DNA of 64,000 bases from Cryobacterium psychrophilum (GTDB taxonomy: Bacteria > Actinomycetota > Actinomycetes > Actinomycetales > Microbacteriaceae), in assembly GCF_004365915.1 (NCBI RefSeq), contig NZ_SODI01000001.1, positions 744,001-808,000 of the forward strand, in the 5' to 3' direction. Below the pieces are notes generated by a model. That model had not been told where the DNA came from and searched no databases. It saw nothing but the letters and a program-made list of their open reading frames with translations. Below, in pieces: positions 1 through 8,644 of this stretch. A program made the position numbers and the translations under genes. Positions within the stretch are counted from its first letter, which is position 1; every line of letters begins with the position of its first letter.

Positions 1-271
1 CCGGCGCCTCATCCGGGGCCGCACCAGCGGCATCCGCCACATCGAACGAGACAATCGGTTCACCCACGTGCACGACCACGCCGGCGGGCTGATGCAGCTC
101 GCTCACGACGCCGCTGAACGGTGACGGCAGCTCAACAACGGCCTTGGCCGTCTCCACATCCGCAATGTGCTGGTTGAGCGTCACCGTGTCGCCCGGCGCA
201 ATGTACCATGCGACGATCTCGGACTCGGTGAGCCCCTCACCGAGGTCGGGCAGTTTGAAGATCTTGAGCAT
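1..271 (-). CDS. bkdC: Dihydrolipoamide acyltransferase (E2) of a 2-oxoacid dehydrogenase, N-terminal part only
   Basis: Only the first 90 residues are in the window; the gene runs off the left edge. They form a lipoyl domain. The protein starts MLKIFKLPDLGEGL and carries the lipoyl-lysine motif DVETAK, with the modified Lys at about residue 43. In the family this swinging arm carries acyl groups between E1 and E3, and the missing C-terminal part would hold the E1/E3-binding and acyltransferase domains. The ATG lies 2 bases after the E1-beta stop, so the genes form one operon. The E2 of a pyruvate dehydrogenase would look alike here; the adjacent Lrp-type regulator favours the branched-chain complex. 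Confidence 0.9.
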   Translation of the reverse strand, partial: MLKIFKLPDLGEGLTESEIVAWYIAPGDTVTLNQHIADVETAKAVVELPSPFSGVVSELHQPAGVVVHVGEPIVSFDVADAAGAAPDEAP

Positions 272-273
272 GT

Positions 274-1299
274 TCACCGTCCCATCACCGTGTCGATACC
301 GTCGAGGATGCGGTCGAGGTCGGGCAAGTGGTGGCTCTCCAGTTTCGCGGCGGGGTAAGGAATGTCGAAGCCGGTCACTCGAACCGGCGCGGACTCCAGG
401 TAGTTGAAGCAGCTCTCGGTCAGGCTGGCAATGACCTCCCCACCGATCCCGCCGGTGCGGTTGGCTTCGTGGGTGACGACGAGGCGGCCCGTCTTGCGAA
501 CGGATGCCTCAAGCGTCGGATAGTCAACCGGTGACAGTGAGCGAAGGTCGATGACCTCGATGGAGACCCCTTCGTCGGCTGCGGCGAGCGCGGCATCCCG
601 GGCGGTGGGCACGAGCGGGCCATACGTGACGAGCGTCACATCCGTTCCCGGAGCCACGATCGTGGCCCGTTCCATGGACGCCCCGAGCTCGGGAATGACC
701 TCACCCTTCGCGTGATAGCGACCCTTCGGCTCGAAATAGAGCACTGGGTCGTCGCTCGCGATGGCCTGCCGGATGAGACTGTAGGCATCCTGCGGGTTGG
801 AGACGGCAATCACGCGCAGGCCGGAGGTGTGCGTGAAGTAGGCCTCCGGCGACTCGGAGTGGTGCTCGGCCGCGCCGATGCCGCCGCCGAACGGCACCCG
901 GATGGTGATGGGCATCTTGACCGCGCCCTGGGTGCGGTAGTGCAGCTTGGCGACCTGGCTGACGATCTGGTCGAAGCCCGGGTAGATGAAGCCGTCGAAC
1001 TGGATCTCGGCGACCGGGCGATAGCCACGGTAAGCCAGGCCAACGGCCATGCCGATGATCGCCGATTCGGCGAGCGGCGTGTCCATGACGCGGCGAGGGC
1101 CGAACTCGGCGAGGAGGTCACTCGTGACGCGAAACACGCCGCCGAGCGCTCCGATATCCTCACCGAGAAGCACAACCCTGGGGTCGTCGGTGAGTGCCCG
1201 GTGCAGGCCGGCATTGATCGCCTTGGCCAGCGTGAGGGTCTTCGTGGTCGTGTCGGGCGTCATCTGTATCGCCTCTGTTCCTGGCATCGTCATGGTCAT
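274..1299 (-). CDS. bkdB: 2-oxoacid dehydrogenase E1 component, beta subunit
   Basis: This 341-residue protein is the E1-beta (transketolase-like) subunit that with E1-alpha performs the ThDP-dependent decarboxylation of a 2-oxoacid. Family features include LLGEDIGALGGVF near the N-terminus, DTPLAESAIIGMAVGLA around residues 75-90, and the C-terminal transketolase domain with VTYGPLV and VVTHEANRTGGIGGE. Length matches the family. Its ATG overlaps the E1-alpha stop by four bases (ATGA), implying translational coupling. Internal Met codons at residues 3, 5 and 13 are alternative starts. Substrate (branched-chain versus pyruvate) cannot be fixed from sequence; branched-chain is favoured by the divergent Lrp-family regulator, as in bkd loci of other bacteria. 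Confidence 0.93.
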   Translation of the reverse strand: MTMTMPGTEAIQMTPDTTTKTLTLAKAINAGLHRALTDDPRVVLLGEDIGALGGVFRVTSDLLAEFGPRRVMDTPLAESAIIGMAVGLAYRGYRPVAEIQFDGFIYPGFDQIVSQVAKLHYRTQGAVKMPITIRVPFGGGIGAAEHHSESPEAYFTHTSGLRVIAVSNPQDAYSLIRQAIASDDPVLYFEPKGRYHAKGEVIPELGASMERATIVAPGTDVTLVTYGPLVPTARDAALAAADEGVSIEVIDLRSLSPVDYPTLEASVRKTGRLVVTHEANRTGGIGGEVIASLTESCFNYLESAPVRVTGFDIPYPAAKLESHHLPDLDRILDGIDTVMGR

Positions 1300-2405
1300 G
1301 AGCGTCCCCCGTTGCTCGTGGTGTTGCTGGAGTCGAAGCTCGACAGGTAGGCGGCGTACTGGTCGCGTTCCTTCTCAAGCGTGGCGTTGGGCGTGGCGTA
1401 GACGTTGTCGAAGACGGTGAGCGGCTCGGGGTCCGGCATATTGATGCAGCCGGCACGCAGCTCGGCGGCGACCTCGTCGGCCTTCGCCTGCGTGCGGGCT
1501 TCGAGTTCTGGCGTGAGCAGCCCGAGCGAGTCGAGCAGGCGCTGCAGGCGCAGGATCGGGTCCCGCAGCTTCCAGGCCTCAAGCTCGGCCTTGTCCCGAT
1601 AGCGGGTGGGGTCATCCGCGGTGGTGTGCGGGCCCATCCGGTAGGTGACGGCCTCAATGAACGTCGGGCCGTCGCCGCGCCGTGCGCGATCGAGGGCCAG
1701 GCGGGTGGCAGCGACGACGGCGAGAACGTCGTTGCCGTCCACGCGCAGGCTCGGGATACCGAAGCCCGGAGCCCGGTCGGCGATGCTCTGCACGGCCTGG
1801 AGGCCCACGGGTTCCGAGATCGCCCAGTGATTGTTCTGGCAGAAGAACACCACCGGCGCCTGGAAGCTCGCGGCGAAGACCATCGCCTCGTTCACGTCGC
1901 CCTCACTGGTTGCGCCGTCCCCGAAGTAGGTGACCGCGACCGAGTCGACGCCGTCGTACTTGGCGCCCACGCCCCAGCCCACCGCGTGCAGGGTTTGCGC
2001 GCCGATGATGATGTTGGGTGCCGCGAGCTGATGCTTGTAGGGATCCCAGCCGGACTGGGCGTTGCCGCGCCACACGCGCACGATGTCGGCGAAGGGAACG
2101 CCGCGCACATACGCGACGGCGTTCTCCCGGTAGCTGGGAAAAATGAAGTCATCGTCGCGGGTTGCCCGGGAGGAGCCGACCTGTGCGGCCTCCTGGCCGA
2201 GAAGCGGCGGCCACAGGCCCAGCTCCCCCTGCCGTTGCAGGGCGGTCGCCTCGGTGTCGATGCGACGCACCACGACCATGTCTTCGTACCACGCGGTCAA
2301 CTGTGCATCCGTCACATCTGCGACCCACGGGTCAAGCTCGGGGTTGCTGATCCTCTCCCCCTCGGGGGTGATGAGTTGCACGAATTCGGGGGATGATTCA
2401 ACCAC
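1296..2405 (-). CDS. bkdA: 2-oxoacid dehydrogenase E1 component, alpha subunit
   Basis: This 369-residue ThDP-binding E1-alpha subunit carries the thiamine diphosphate motif GDGATSEG...FFCQNN at about residues 165-195. The C-terminal YRMGPHTTADDPTRYR stretch is typical of the alpha subunits of branched-chain and pyruvate complexes. The start is a GTG preceded by AGGAG with 8 bases spacing. It is the first gene of the leftward operon bkdA-bkdB-bkdC and shares its 131-base upstream region with a divergent Lrp/AsnC regulator. This is consistent with regulation by branched-chain amino acids or their 2-oxoacids (inference). No E3 gene is visible; lipoamide dehydrogenase is usually encoded elsewhere. 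Confidence 0.93.
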   Translation of the reverse strand: MVESSPEFVQLITPEGERISNPELDPWVADVTDAQLTAWYEDMVVVRRIDTEATALQRQGELGLWPPLLGQEAAQVGSSRATRDDDFIFPSYRENAVAYVRGVPFADIVRVWRGNAQSGWDPYKHQLAAPNIIIGAQTLHAVGWGVGAKYDGVDSVAVTYFGDGATSEGDVNEAMVFAASFQAPVVFFCQNNHWAISEPVGLQAVQSIADRAPGFGIPSLRVDGNDVLAVVAATRLALDRARRGDGPTFIEAVTYRMGPHTTADDPTRYRDKAELEAWKLRDPILRLQRLLDSLGLLTPELEARTQAKADEVAAELRAGCINMPDPEPLTVFDNVYATPNATLEKERDQYAAYLSSFDSSNTTSNGGRS

Positions 2406-2536
2406 TGGGCCGCTCCTAGCGTCGCTGCTAAAGTTGATTGAATCGTAAGACGATGCGGCAAAGAGAACAACCTCGTCAAAAAAAATTGAGCATTGTGCCC
2501 TATTCCACGGCCCGTGAGCGTGTTAGATTTTGCATT
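2406..2536. promoter_or_regulatory. Divergent promoter region bkdA / lrp
   Basis: This AT-enriched 131-base spacer lies between the divergent E1-alpha and Lrp-type genes. On the plus strand TTAGAT at 2523-2528 resembles a -10 box ending 8 bases before the regulator ATG, with no Shine-Dalgarno sequence between. The regulator may therefore be transcribed as a leaderless mRNA. No clear -35 was found. Lrp-type binding sites are too degenerate to place by eye. Confidence 0.45.
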
Positions 2537-3013
2537 ATGTACACCCTCGACCAGACCGACACGCGGCTCCTGCGCGCGCTCTCCGAGGACCCCCGCAGCA
2601 CCTTCGTCGCTCTCGCCCAGAAGCTCGGCCTCTCCCGCAACACCGTGCAGGCCCGCATGGCCAGGCTCGAGGAATCCAACACGTTTCTGAGCTTCGACCG
2701 CCGAGTGAACCCGATCGCCCTGGGGTATCCGCTCACCGCCTTCATCGAGGTGCACGTGCAGCAGAAACGCCTCGCCAAGATCGTCACCGAGCTCGCCCAG
2801 ATTCCCGAGATCGTGCAGGCGCACGGCATGAGCGGTCAGTCCGACCTTCTCGTTCGGGTGGTCTGCACGGATGCCGACGACCTGTTCCGCATCGACGGCA
2901 CGATTCTCGCCGTGGAGGGAGTCGAGCGCACCGAAACGTCCCTGGCTATGGGCGAGGTCATTCCGTTCCGTGTGGCGCCCCTGCTGGAGCGAGCCGAACG
3001 CCGACCGTCATGA
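2537..3013 (+). CDS. Lrp/AsnC-family transcriptional regulator
   Basis: This is a 158-residue Lrp/AsnC regulator. An N-terminal winged helix-turn-helix occupies about residues 5-60 (LDQTDTRLLRALSEDPRSTF, then LGLSRNTVQARMARLEE). A C-terminal RAM ligand-binding domain follows, with the G(M)SGQSDLLVRVV strand near residues 96-108. The ATG at 2537 was chosen over upstream starts because LDQTD immediately after the start is the usual family N-terminus. It is divergent from the bkd operon and probably controls it, as Lrp-type BkdR does in other bacteria (inference). It also lies just upstream of the hydrogenase-like operon, so a role there cannot be excluded. Confidence 0.9.
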   Translation: MYTLDQTDTRLLRALSEDPRSTFVALAQKLGLSRNTVQARMARLEESNTFLSFDRRVNPIALGYPLTAFIEVHVQQKRLAKIVTELAQIPEIVQAHGMSGQSDLLVRVVCTDADDLFRIDGTILAVEGVERTETSLAMGEVIPFRVAPLLERAERRPS

Positions 3014-3021
3014 AAATCTAT

Positions 3022-3050
3022 TTGCTAAATCTTTCATATTGTTATATAAA
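3022..3050 (+). promoter_or_regulatory. Promoter of the hydrogenase-like operon
   Basis: TTGCTA at 3022-3027 and TATAAA at 3045-3050 are separated by 17 bases and match sigma-70-type -35 and -10 boxes at 4/6 and 5/6. They sit in a strikingly AT-rich 72-base gap. An imperfect dyad, CTTTCATAT (3031-3039) and ATATAAAG (3044-3051), overlaps the -10 and could be an operator. A GGAGG Shine-Dalgarno sequence at about 3075-3079 precedes the ATG at 3086. Confidence 0.6.
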
Positions 3051-3085
3051 GAAGTAATGAAGTTAACGGATGTGCGGAGGCTGAA

Positions 3086-3571
3086 ATGAGCGTCCTCCGG
3101 CTTGCCACCCTCATTCGCCAGGGCGGTCGCATTGCCGAACGGGCCCCCGTCGCCCCTCCCCTGTTTCCGGGTGCCGAGGTGTTCGGCGGCAGCATCCAGG
3201 TTCGCTTCATCAACGCGGGTGGCTGCAACGATTGCCCACCCGAGTTATCCGCCGCATTCGGACCCGTCTACGACGTGGAGCGTTACGGCGTTCGTCTCAC
3301 CCCCTCTCCGCGGCATGCCGACGTACTCGTCATCACCGGCGGCGTCACCCGCAACATGGCAGAGCCGCTGCGGCGCACGATCGACGCCACCCCGACCCCC
3401 CGCTTCGTCATCGCGGTCGGTGATTGCGCCATTACCGGCGGCATCTTCGCGAAGGGCCACGGCATGGCTGGTCCGGTCTCCGAATTCGTACACGTGGACA
3501 TCTCCGTTCCCGGCAGCCCCCCCTCACCCCACGACATCGTGCTCGCGCTGCGACGAATGACCGGCCGATGA
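3086..3571 (+). CDS. NuoB/HycG-like small subunit of a hydrogenase-related membrane complex
   Basis: This 161-residue protein belongs to the NADH dehydrogenase 20-kDa / hydrogenase small subunit family. In that family the protein binds the terminal [4Fe-4S] cluster (N2 in complex I) through four cysteines. Here Cys47 and Cys50 (GGCNDCPPEL) and Cys114 (VGDCAITGGIF) are present. The fourth position, normally in PGCPP, is Ser144 (VPGSPPSP). The length matches M. tuberculosis Rv0082 and the gene leads an operon in the Rv0082-Rv0087 order. It overlaps the next gene by four bases. The altered ligand could give a [3Fe-4S] or serine-ligated cluster, or none (inference). Confidence 0.88.
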   Translation: MSVLRLATLIRQGGRIAERAPVAPPLFPGAEVFGGSIQVRFINAGGCNDCPPELSAAFGPVYDVERYGVRLTPSPRHADVLVITGGVTRNMAEPLRRTIDATPTPRFVIAVGDCAITGGIFAKGHGMAGPVSEFVHVDISVPGSPPSPHDIVLALRRMTGR

Positions 3572-5586
3572 CGAACCTGGGGGCAGGCCTGATCCTGCAA
3601 CTCGTGCTCGCCGCGGTCGCCATGCTCACCGCCCTCACCATCGCTCCCTCGTTGCGGGCGACGGTCACGGGCAGCCTCAGCGCCCTGCTGGCGCTGGCGG
3701 GCCTCACCACGGGTGCGCTCGCCATGACCGGTGCGACGGGCGGAATCCTCATTCCGCTGGCCCTGCCCATGGACGCGCTCATTCTTGCGCCCGACCGCCT
3801 CGGCGGCCTGTTCATGGTGGTCGTGTCCGTCGTGGGCCTGCTCGTGTCGATCTACGGCATCGGCTCGGCCACCGGCCCGGCCACGTCGCGCACCGCCTGG
3901 GCCGCGCTCCCGATCTTTCTCCTGGGCATGCAGCTCGTGCCCGCGGCCACCGATTCGGTTTCGTTCCTGCTCGCGTGGGAGATCATGACGCTCGGCTCCA
4001 CCGTGCTGCTCCTGGCCGACCACGCCTCCCGCGCCTCCGTGGCCTCGGCGGGCATCTGGTACTCCGCCATGTCCCAGCTGAGCTTCTTCCTCGTGCTCGC
4101 CGGCTTCGCGGTTCTCGCCGCGGCCACCGGCGGCACGAGCTTCGCCGCCATGGCCACGATCGAGCCCGGTTCCTGGGCCGCCAACCTCGCCTTCCTGCTC
4201 TTGCTGCTCGGCTTCGGCGGCAAGGCCGAGCTCGTGCCCCTGCACGTGTGGGTCCCCCGCGTCCTGCCCGAGGCGCCGAGCCACGTGTCGGCGGCCATGA
4301 GCGGCGCAATGGTGAAGATCGGCGTGTACGGCGCCCTGCTCGTGTGCCTGCGCCTGTTGCCGGAGGCGCCGCCATGGTGGGGAATCCTCATCATGCTACT
4401 CGGGGGCGCATCCGCTCTTTACGGCATTCTGCAGGCCTCGGTCTCGAGCGACCTCAAGGTGCTGCTCGCGTACTCCACGACCGAGAACATGGGCCTCGTC
4501 TTCCTGAGCCTGGGCGCCTCGGTGCTGTTGCGCTCCTATGACGCGGTTGCCGCAGCGGATGCCGCCCTCATCGCCGCGCTGCTGCTCGCCGTGAGCCATG
4601 CCGTGTTCAAGGCCACGCTCTTTCTCGGCGCTGGCGCGATCATTCACGCCACCGGGGAGCGCAACCTCGACCGGCTCGGCGGACTCGGTTCCCGCATGCC
4701 GTGGACCGCCCTCTCCTTCGGCATCGCGAGCCTCGGTGCCGCGGCCATCCCCGTGACCTCGGGCTTCGTCGCCGAGTGGATGCTGCTGCAGTCCCTCATC
4801 CACGGGGGCCGACTGAACGGCGAGGTCGTCTCGGTCGCGGCATCCGTTGCCATGCCCCTGGCCGTCGCGGTCGTCGCCCTCACCGCGGGCCTCGCCCTGC
4901 TCACCTTCGTGAAGGCCTATGGCATCGCGTTCCTGGCCCGCCCGCGATCGAGCGCCGCCGCACTGGCTCACGACGTGCCACTGCTCATGCGATTCCCGCT
5001 GCTCCTCGGCGCGCTGGGCGTGCTCGCGCTCGGCCTCATACCCGGACCAGTGGCGGCCGTCGTCGCGGCGACGGTTGGTCCGCAGACCGCCCTCGCGGCC
5101 GTTCCCGTGGGGCTCGGCGGTGTGGCGCTGCCCGGCATCGGCGCCGTACTCGACCCGGTCATGCTCGTCGTGCTCTCCGCGCTCGTGCTCATCCCGATCC
5201 TGATCGCCATCATCGTGTCGGCCCGCACGCACCCCGAGCGCATCAACGCCCTCCCCTGGGGCGGCGGCGGATCCCGTGCCCGGCCGAGAATGCAGTACAC
5301 GGCCACCTCGTATGCCGAGCCGCTCGTGCGCGTGTTTGACGACGTACTGAAGCCGTCCCGTGACGTGCAGGTCACCCACGTGGGCGAATCGCGCTACCTC
5401 GTGGAGCGGGTCAAGATTGAGCAGACCGTGTCCGACGTGATCGAGACCCGCCTGTATCGACCGGTGCTCAACCTGATGCAGCGCTACGGCATCGTGGCGC
5501 GGTACGCGGCCAACGGCAGCATCCACCGGTACCTCACGTATTCCTTCGTGGCTTTTCTGATCGTGCTGATTGTGGTGTCACTGTGA
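3568..5586 (+). CDS. hyfB: HyfB/NuoL-like proton antiporter subunit of the hydrogenase-related complex
   Basis: This 672-residue polytopic membrane protein is of the Mrp-antiporter/NuoL type, thought to translocate protons in complex I and group 4 hydrogenases. Conserved pumping residues are visible: Glu138 in LLAWEIMTL, Lys219 in GFGGKAEL, and Lys250 in SGAMVKIGVYG. A C-terminal soluble stretch (about residues 560-640) is followed by a final membrane helix. The ATG at 3568 overlaps the small-subunit stop (ATGA), so it is preferred over an in-frame upstream start inside the previous gene. It corresponds to Rv0083 of M. tuberculosis by position and size. Confidence 0.9.
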   Translation: MTNLGAGLILQLVLAAVAMLTALTIAPSLRATVTGSLSALLALAGLTTGALAMTGATGGILIPLALPMDALILAPDRLGGLFMVVVSVVGLLVSIYGIGSATGPATSRTAWAALPIFLLGMQLVPAATDSVSFLLAWEIMTLGSTVLLLADHASRASVASAGIWYSAMSQLSFFLVLAGFAVLAAATGGTSFAAMATIEPGSWAANLAFLLLLLGFGGKAELVPLHVWVPRVLPEAPSHVSAAMSGAMVKIGVYGALLVCLRLLPEAPPWWGILIMLLGGASALYGILQASVSSDLKVLLAYSTTENMGLVFLSLGASVLLRSYDAVAAADAALIAALLLAVSHAVFKATLFLGAGAIIHATGERNLDRLGGLGSRMPWTALSFGIASLGAAAIPVTSGFVAEWMLLQSLIHGGRLNGEVVSVAASVAMPLAVAVVALTAGLALLTFVKAYGIAFLARPRSSAAALAHDVPLLMRFPLLLGALGVLALGLIPGPVAAVVAATVGPQTALAAVPVGLGGVALPGIGAVLDPVMLVVLSALVLIPILIAIIVSARTHPERINALPWGGGGSRARPRMQYTATSYAEPLVRVFDDVLKPSRDVQVTHVGESRYLVERVKIEQTVSDVIETRLYRPVLNLMQRYGIVARYAANGSIHRYLTYSFVAFLIVLIVVSL

Positions 5587-6530
5587 ACTGGTCGGCGATC
5601 GTCATCGCGCTCGTGCAGGTCGTGCTCTTTGTCTTCCTCGCCCCGCTGCTCGTCGGCGTGATGCGTCAGGTGCGGGCGAGAGTCTCCGGTCGCGTCGGGG
5701 CCGGAATCTGGCAGCCGTGGCGTGACGTGCGCAAGCTCCTGCGCAAGGATCCCGTGCGCGCCCAGGACAGCAGCTGGATGCTGCGGGCTGGCCCGGTCGC
5801 CCTGCTCGTGTCAAGCCTGCTCCTGTGCGTGCTGCTGCCACTCGTGGGTACCGTCCCGTTCTCGCGCATTCCGAGCGACCTGTTCGTGATCGTCTCCGTG
5901 ATGCTCATCGGCGTCGTGGCCCTCGCCCTCGTGGGCCTTGACGGCGGAACCGCGTTCGGCGGCATGGGTTCGAGCCGCCACATGACCGTCGCCGCGCTCG
6001 TGGAGCCCACGTTCCTGCTGTCCATCTACGCGCTCTCCATTCCGGCCGGCACGTCGACGCTCTCCCTCATCGTGCAGACCCGGCTCGACACCCCCGAGAT
6101 CATCATCTCGCCCGTGAGCGTTCTGGCCATCGTGGCGCTCGCGATCGCGATCATGGCCGAGACCAACCGGCTCCCCGTCGACAACCCCGGCACCCACCTC
6201 GAACTGACCATGTTGCACGAAGCCATGGTGATCGAAAGCTCCGGCCGCGACCTCGCCTGGCTCGAGCTCGGCTCCTGGTTGAAGCTTGCCGCCCTGCTCG
6301 GCCTCGTCGCCAACCTCGTCATTCCCTGGGGCGTGGTGACCGACTTCTCTGTCCTGGCACTCCTGCTCGGCGTCATCACCATCGGCGTGAAGGTGCTGCT
6401 GCTGGGCGTTCTGCTCGCTGTCGGCGAAGTCTTCCTGGCCAAGATTCGCCTGTTCCAGGTGCCCGAGTTGCTCGCGGGCTCCTTCGCCCTCGCCTTCCTC
6501 GCTGTGACCGCCTCCTATCTGGTCGCTTAG
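5583..6530 (+). CDS. hycD: HycD/HyfC (NuoH-like) membrane subunit
   Basis: This 315-residue membrane subunit is the NuoH homologue that links the soluble arm to the membrane arm. The family signature AETNRLPVDNPGTHLELTM lies at about residues 192-210, followed by HEAMVIESSGRDLAW. The first cytoplasmic loop (about residues 30-56) is rich in arginine and lysine, as in HycD. It starts with GTG at 5583, overlapping the upstream stop by four bases (GTGA). It corresponds to M. tuberculosis hycD (Rv0084). Confidence 0.93.
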   Translation: MNWSAIVIALVQVVLFVFLAPLLVGVMRQVRARVSGRVGAGIWQPWRDVRKLLRKDPVRAQDSSWMLRAGPVALLVSSLLLCVLLPLVGTVPFSRIPSDLFVIVSVMLIGVVALALVGLDGGTAFGGMGSSRHMTVAALVEPTFLLSIYALSIPAGTSTLSLIVQTRLDTPEIIISPVSVLAIVALAIAIMAETNRLPVDNPGTHLELTMLHEAMVIESSGRDLAWLELGSWLKLAALLGLVANLVIPWGVVTDFSVLALLLGVITIGVKVLLLGVLLAVGEVFLAKIRLFQVPELLAGSFALAFLAVTASYLVA

Positions 6531-6536
6531 GACCTC

Positions 6537-7196
6537 ATGACTGAAACTCTGTTCACCCAACTGGTCGGGCTCTGTACCGGAACCCTGCTGCTCACGAGCG
6601 CGCTCATGGTCTGGCGGCACTCGCTGCTCGCGTCCATCCGGCTGCTCTCCGTGCAGGGCGTGGCCCTCGCCGCCCTCGTGGCCGTGATCGGAGCCCAGGA
6701 GCGTGAGGCCGAGCTCATCCTCGTGTCCCTGCTCATTCTCGTAACCAAGGGGGTGGCCCTCCCGTGGGTACTCGCGCGCCAGTCAAAGGCCACGATCCGC
6801 ACGATTGAGGAATCCCCGCGCCTGAACCCCACCGCTGCCCTCCTCGCCGTGACGCTGCTCACGATCCTGAGTTACGTCGTGGTGAGCCAGCTCATCGGCC
6901 TCGGCACGAGCGTCGGTTCGCACGCCGCCCCGATCGGGCTCGCCATGATCCTCACCGGATTCCTGCTGCTCATCACCCGCCGCCGCGCTCGCTCGCAGCT
7001 CATCGGTTTTCTGCTGCTCGATAACGGCATCGCCACGGTCGCCTTCCTCACGAGCGGAGGGGTGCCCCTCCTTCTCGAGTTCGGCGTATCCCTGGACGTT
7101 CTGCTCGTCGTGCTCATTTTGCATGTCTTTGCCGGCCGCATGCGGAACAAGTTCGGTGGAACCGACGTCGACCAGTTGAGAGAGTTGCACGACTGA
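6537..7196 (+). CDS. hycP: HyfE/HycP (NuoK-like) membrane subunit
   Basis: This 219-residue protein has about six predicted membrane helices and resembles HyfE of hydrogenase 4, a NuoK-related subunit. Acidic residues lie within hydrophobic stretches, as in this proton-path subunit (for example QEREAELILVSLLILVTK). The start lies 6 bases after the hycD stop, and its own stop overlaps the next ATG. Size and position match M. tuberculosis hycP (Rv0085, 220 residues). Confidence 0.88.
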   Translation: MTETLFTQLVGLCTGTLLLTSALMVWRHSLLASIRLLSVQGVALAALVAVIGAQEREAELILVSLLILVTKGVALPWVLARQSKATIRTIEESPRLNPTAALLAVTLLTILSYVVVSQLIGLGTSVGSHAAPIGLAMILTGFLLLITRRRARSQLIGFLLLDNGIATVAFLTSGGVPLLLEFGVSLDVLLVVLILHVFAGRMRNKFGGTDVDQLRELHD

Positions 7197-8644
7197 TGGA
7201 ATTAGCCCTCTTAACGCCCCTCGCCATCCCTGTGGTCCTCGCCCTGCTGAGCCTCACGATCGATTCGGCACCGCTTCGGCGCTACTCCCCCATGGCCTCG
7301 AGCGCCGCGGTGCTCGTCTCCGGCCTCCTCCTGATCAGCGCCGTACTTCAACGCGGCGGCGCCACCAGCATCAGCGACCTGCTCCGTTCCGATGCGCTCT
7401 CCTCGTACATGCTGGCGGTGGTCGGCGCCGTCGGACTCGTCTCCACCTGGGGCGGGCTCAGCAGCGTGGCCGCGAGCCGTGAACGCACCGCCGGTTCCTA
7501 TGGCGCCCTGCTCTCGCTCTTCCTGGCCGCTATGTCCCTGGCCGTGCTCGCCGACAGCATCGGCCTCATGTGGGCGGCCATCGAGGCCACGACCATTGCC
7601 ACCGCGTTCCTCGTGGGTCACCACCGCAGTCGGCGTTCGCTCGAGGCCGCGTGGAAATACGTCATCCTCGGCTCGGTGGGCGTGGCAATCGCCCTGCTCG
7701 GCATTGTGCTCATCTACGCCGCCTCAATCGGCACCGACACCCCCACGCTCTCCTGGCTCGTGCTCAGCCAGGGCCGCCTCGGCCTCGATCCGACGCTCGT
7801 CACGGCCGGCGGTGCCCTCGCGGTGCTCGGCTTCGCCACCAAGTCGGGTCTCGCGCCCATGCACAGCTGGCTGCCCGACGCCCACAGCCAGGCCCCCGCA
7901 CCGGTGTCGGGCCTGATGTCCGGCGTGCTGCTCTCGGTGGCCCTCTACGCCATCCTGCGCATCCAGACCATCACGAACGCCGTCATCGGGCCGGACTTCC
8001 TGCGCGTGATGCTCAGCATCGGCGGCCTGCTCTCGCTTCTCGTCGCCGCGTCGTTGCTCATTCGCCAGCGTGATTACAAGCGGATGCTGGCCTACTCCAG
8101 CATCGAGCACATGGGACTCATGGCAATCGGCGTCGCCATCGGCCCCGCAGCCCTGCCCGCCGTGCTGCTCTACATCCTCGCCCACGGACTCATCAAGGCC
8201 ACGCTCTTCGTGATCTCCGGACGCATTCTTGCCGTTGAGGGCACAGCGGTCATTGCCGACGTGAAACACCTACTCGCCCGGAGGCCCGGTGTGGCCGTCC
8301 CGTGGCTCATTGCCATGAGCGCCCTGATCGGGTTCCCGCCATTCAGTATCTTCTTCGCCGAGGTGGGCATCATCACGGCCGGCTGGTCAGTGGGAATGGG
8401 CGGCGTCGTCGGCGTCGCCCTCCTGCTCCTTCTCGTCATCTTCGCCGCGCTCACTCGCCTCACGGTGTCCATGACCATGGGGTCTCCGCCCGAGTCCGAA
8501 CCGTTCACAATCGACCGCCAGTCGCACGGCCCCCGCCTGCCCATCATTCTCGCGCTCGCCACGACGGCAACGATGGCCTTCATCGCGGAGCCCGTGGGAT
8601 CACTCCTGGTGCAGGCCACCGCCGTCCTCGGAGGGACGAACTGA
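7196..8644 (+). CDS. hycQ: HyfF/HycQ (NuoN/M-like) antiporter subunit
   Basis: This 482-residue antiporter-like subunit is the second of the complex. It has Glu130 (WAAIEATTI) and Lys216 (FATKSGLAPMHSWLPDAH), matching the conserved pump pair. The following SGLMSGVLLSVALYA helix lacks the second lysine that the HyfB-like subunit has. The ATG overlaps the stop of the preceding gene by one base. It corresponds to M. tuberculosis hycQ (Rv0086). Proton or sodium translocation is inferred from family membership only. Confidence 0.9.
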   Translation: MELALLTPLAIPVVLALLSLTIDSAPLRRYSPMASSAAVLVSGLLLISAVLQRGGATSISDLLRSDALSSYMLAVVGAVGLVSTWGGLSSVAASRERTAGSYGALLSLFLAAMSLAVLADSIGLMWAAIEATTIATAFLVGHHRSRRSLEAAWKYVILGSVGVAIALLGIVLIYAASIGTDTPTLSWLVLSQGRLGLDPTLVTAGGALAVLGFATKSGLAPMHSWLPDAHSQAPAPVSGLMSGVLLSVALYAILRIQTITNAVIGPDFLRVMLSIGGLLSLLVAASLLIRQRDYKRMLAYSSIEHMGLMAIGVAIGPAALPAVLLYILAHGLIKATLFVISGRILAVEGTAVIADVKHLLARRPGVAVPWLIAMSALIGFPPFSIFFAEVGIITAGWSVGMGGVVGVALLLLLVIFAALTRLTVSMTMGSPPESEPFTIDRQSHGPRLPIILALATTATMAFIAEPVGSLLVQATAVLGGTN

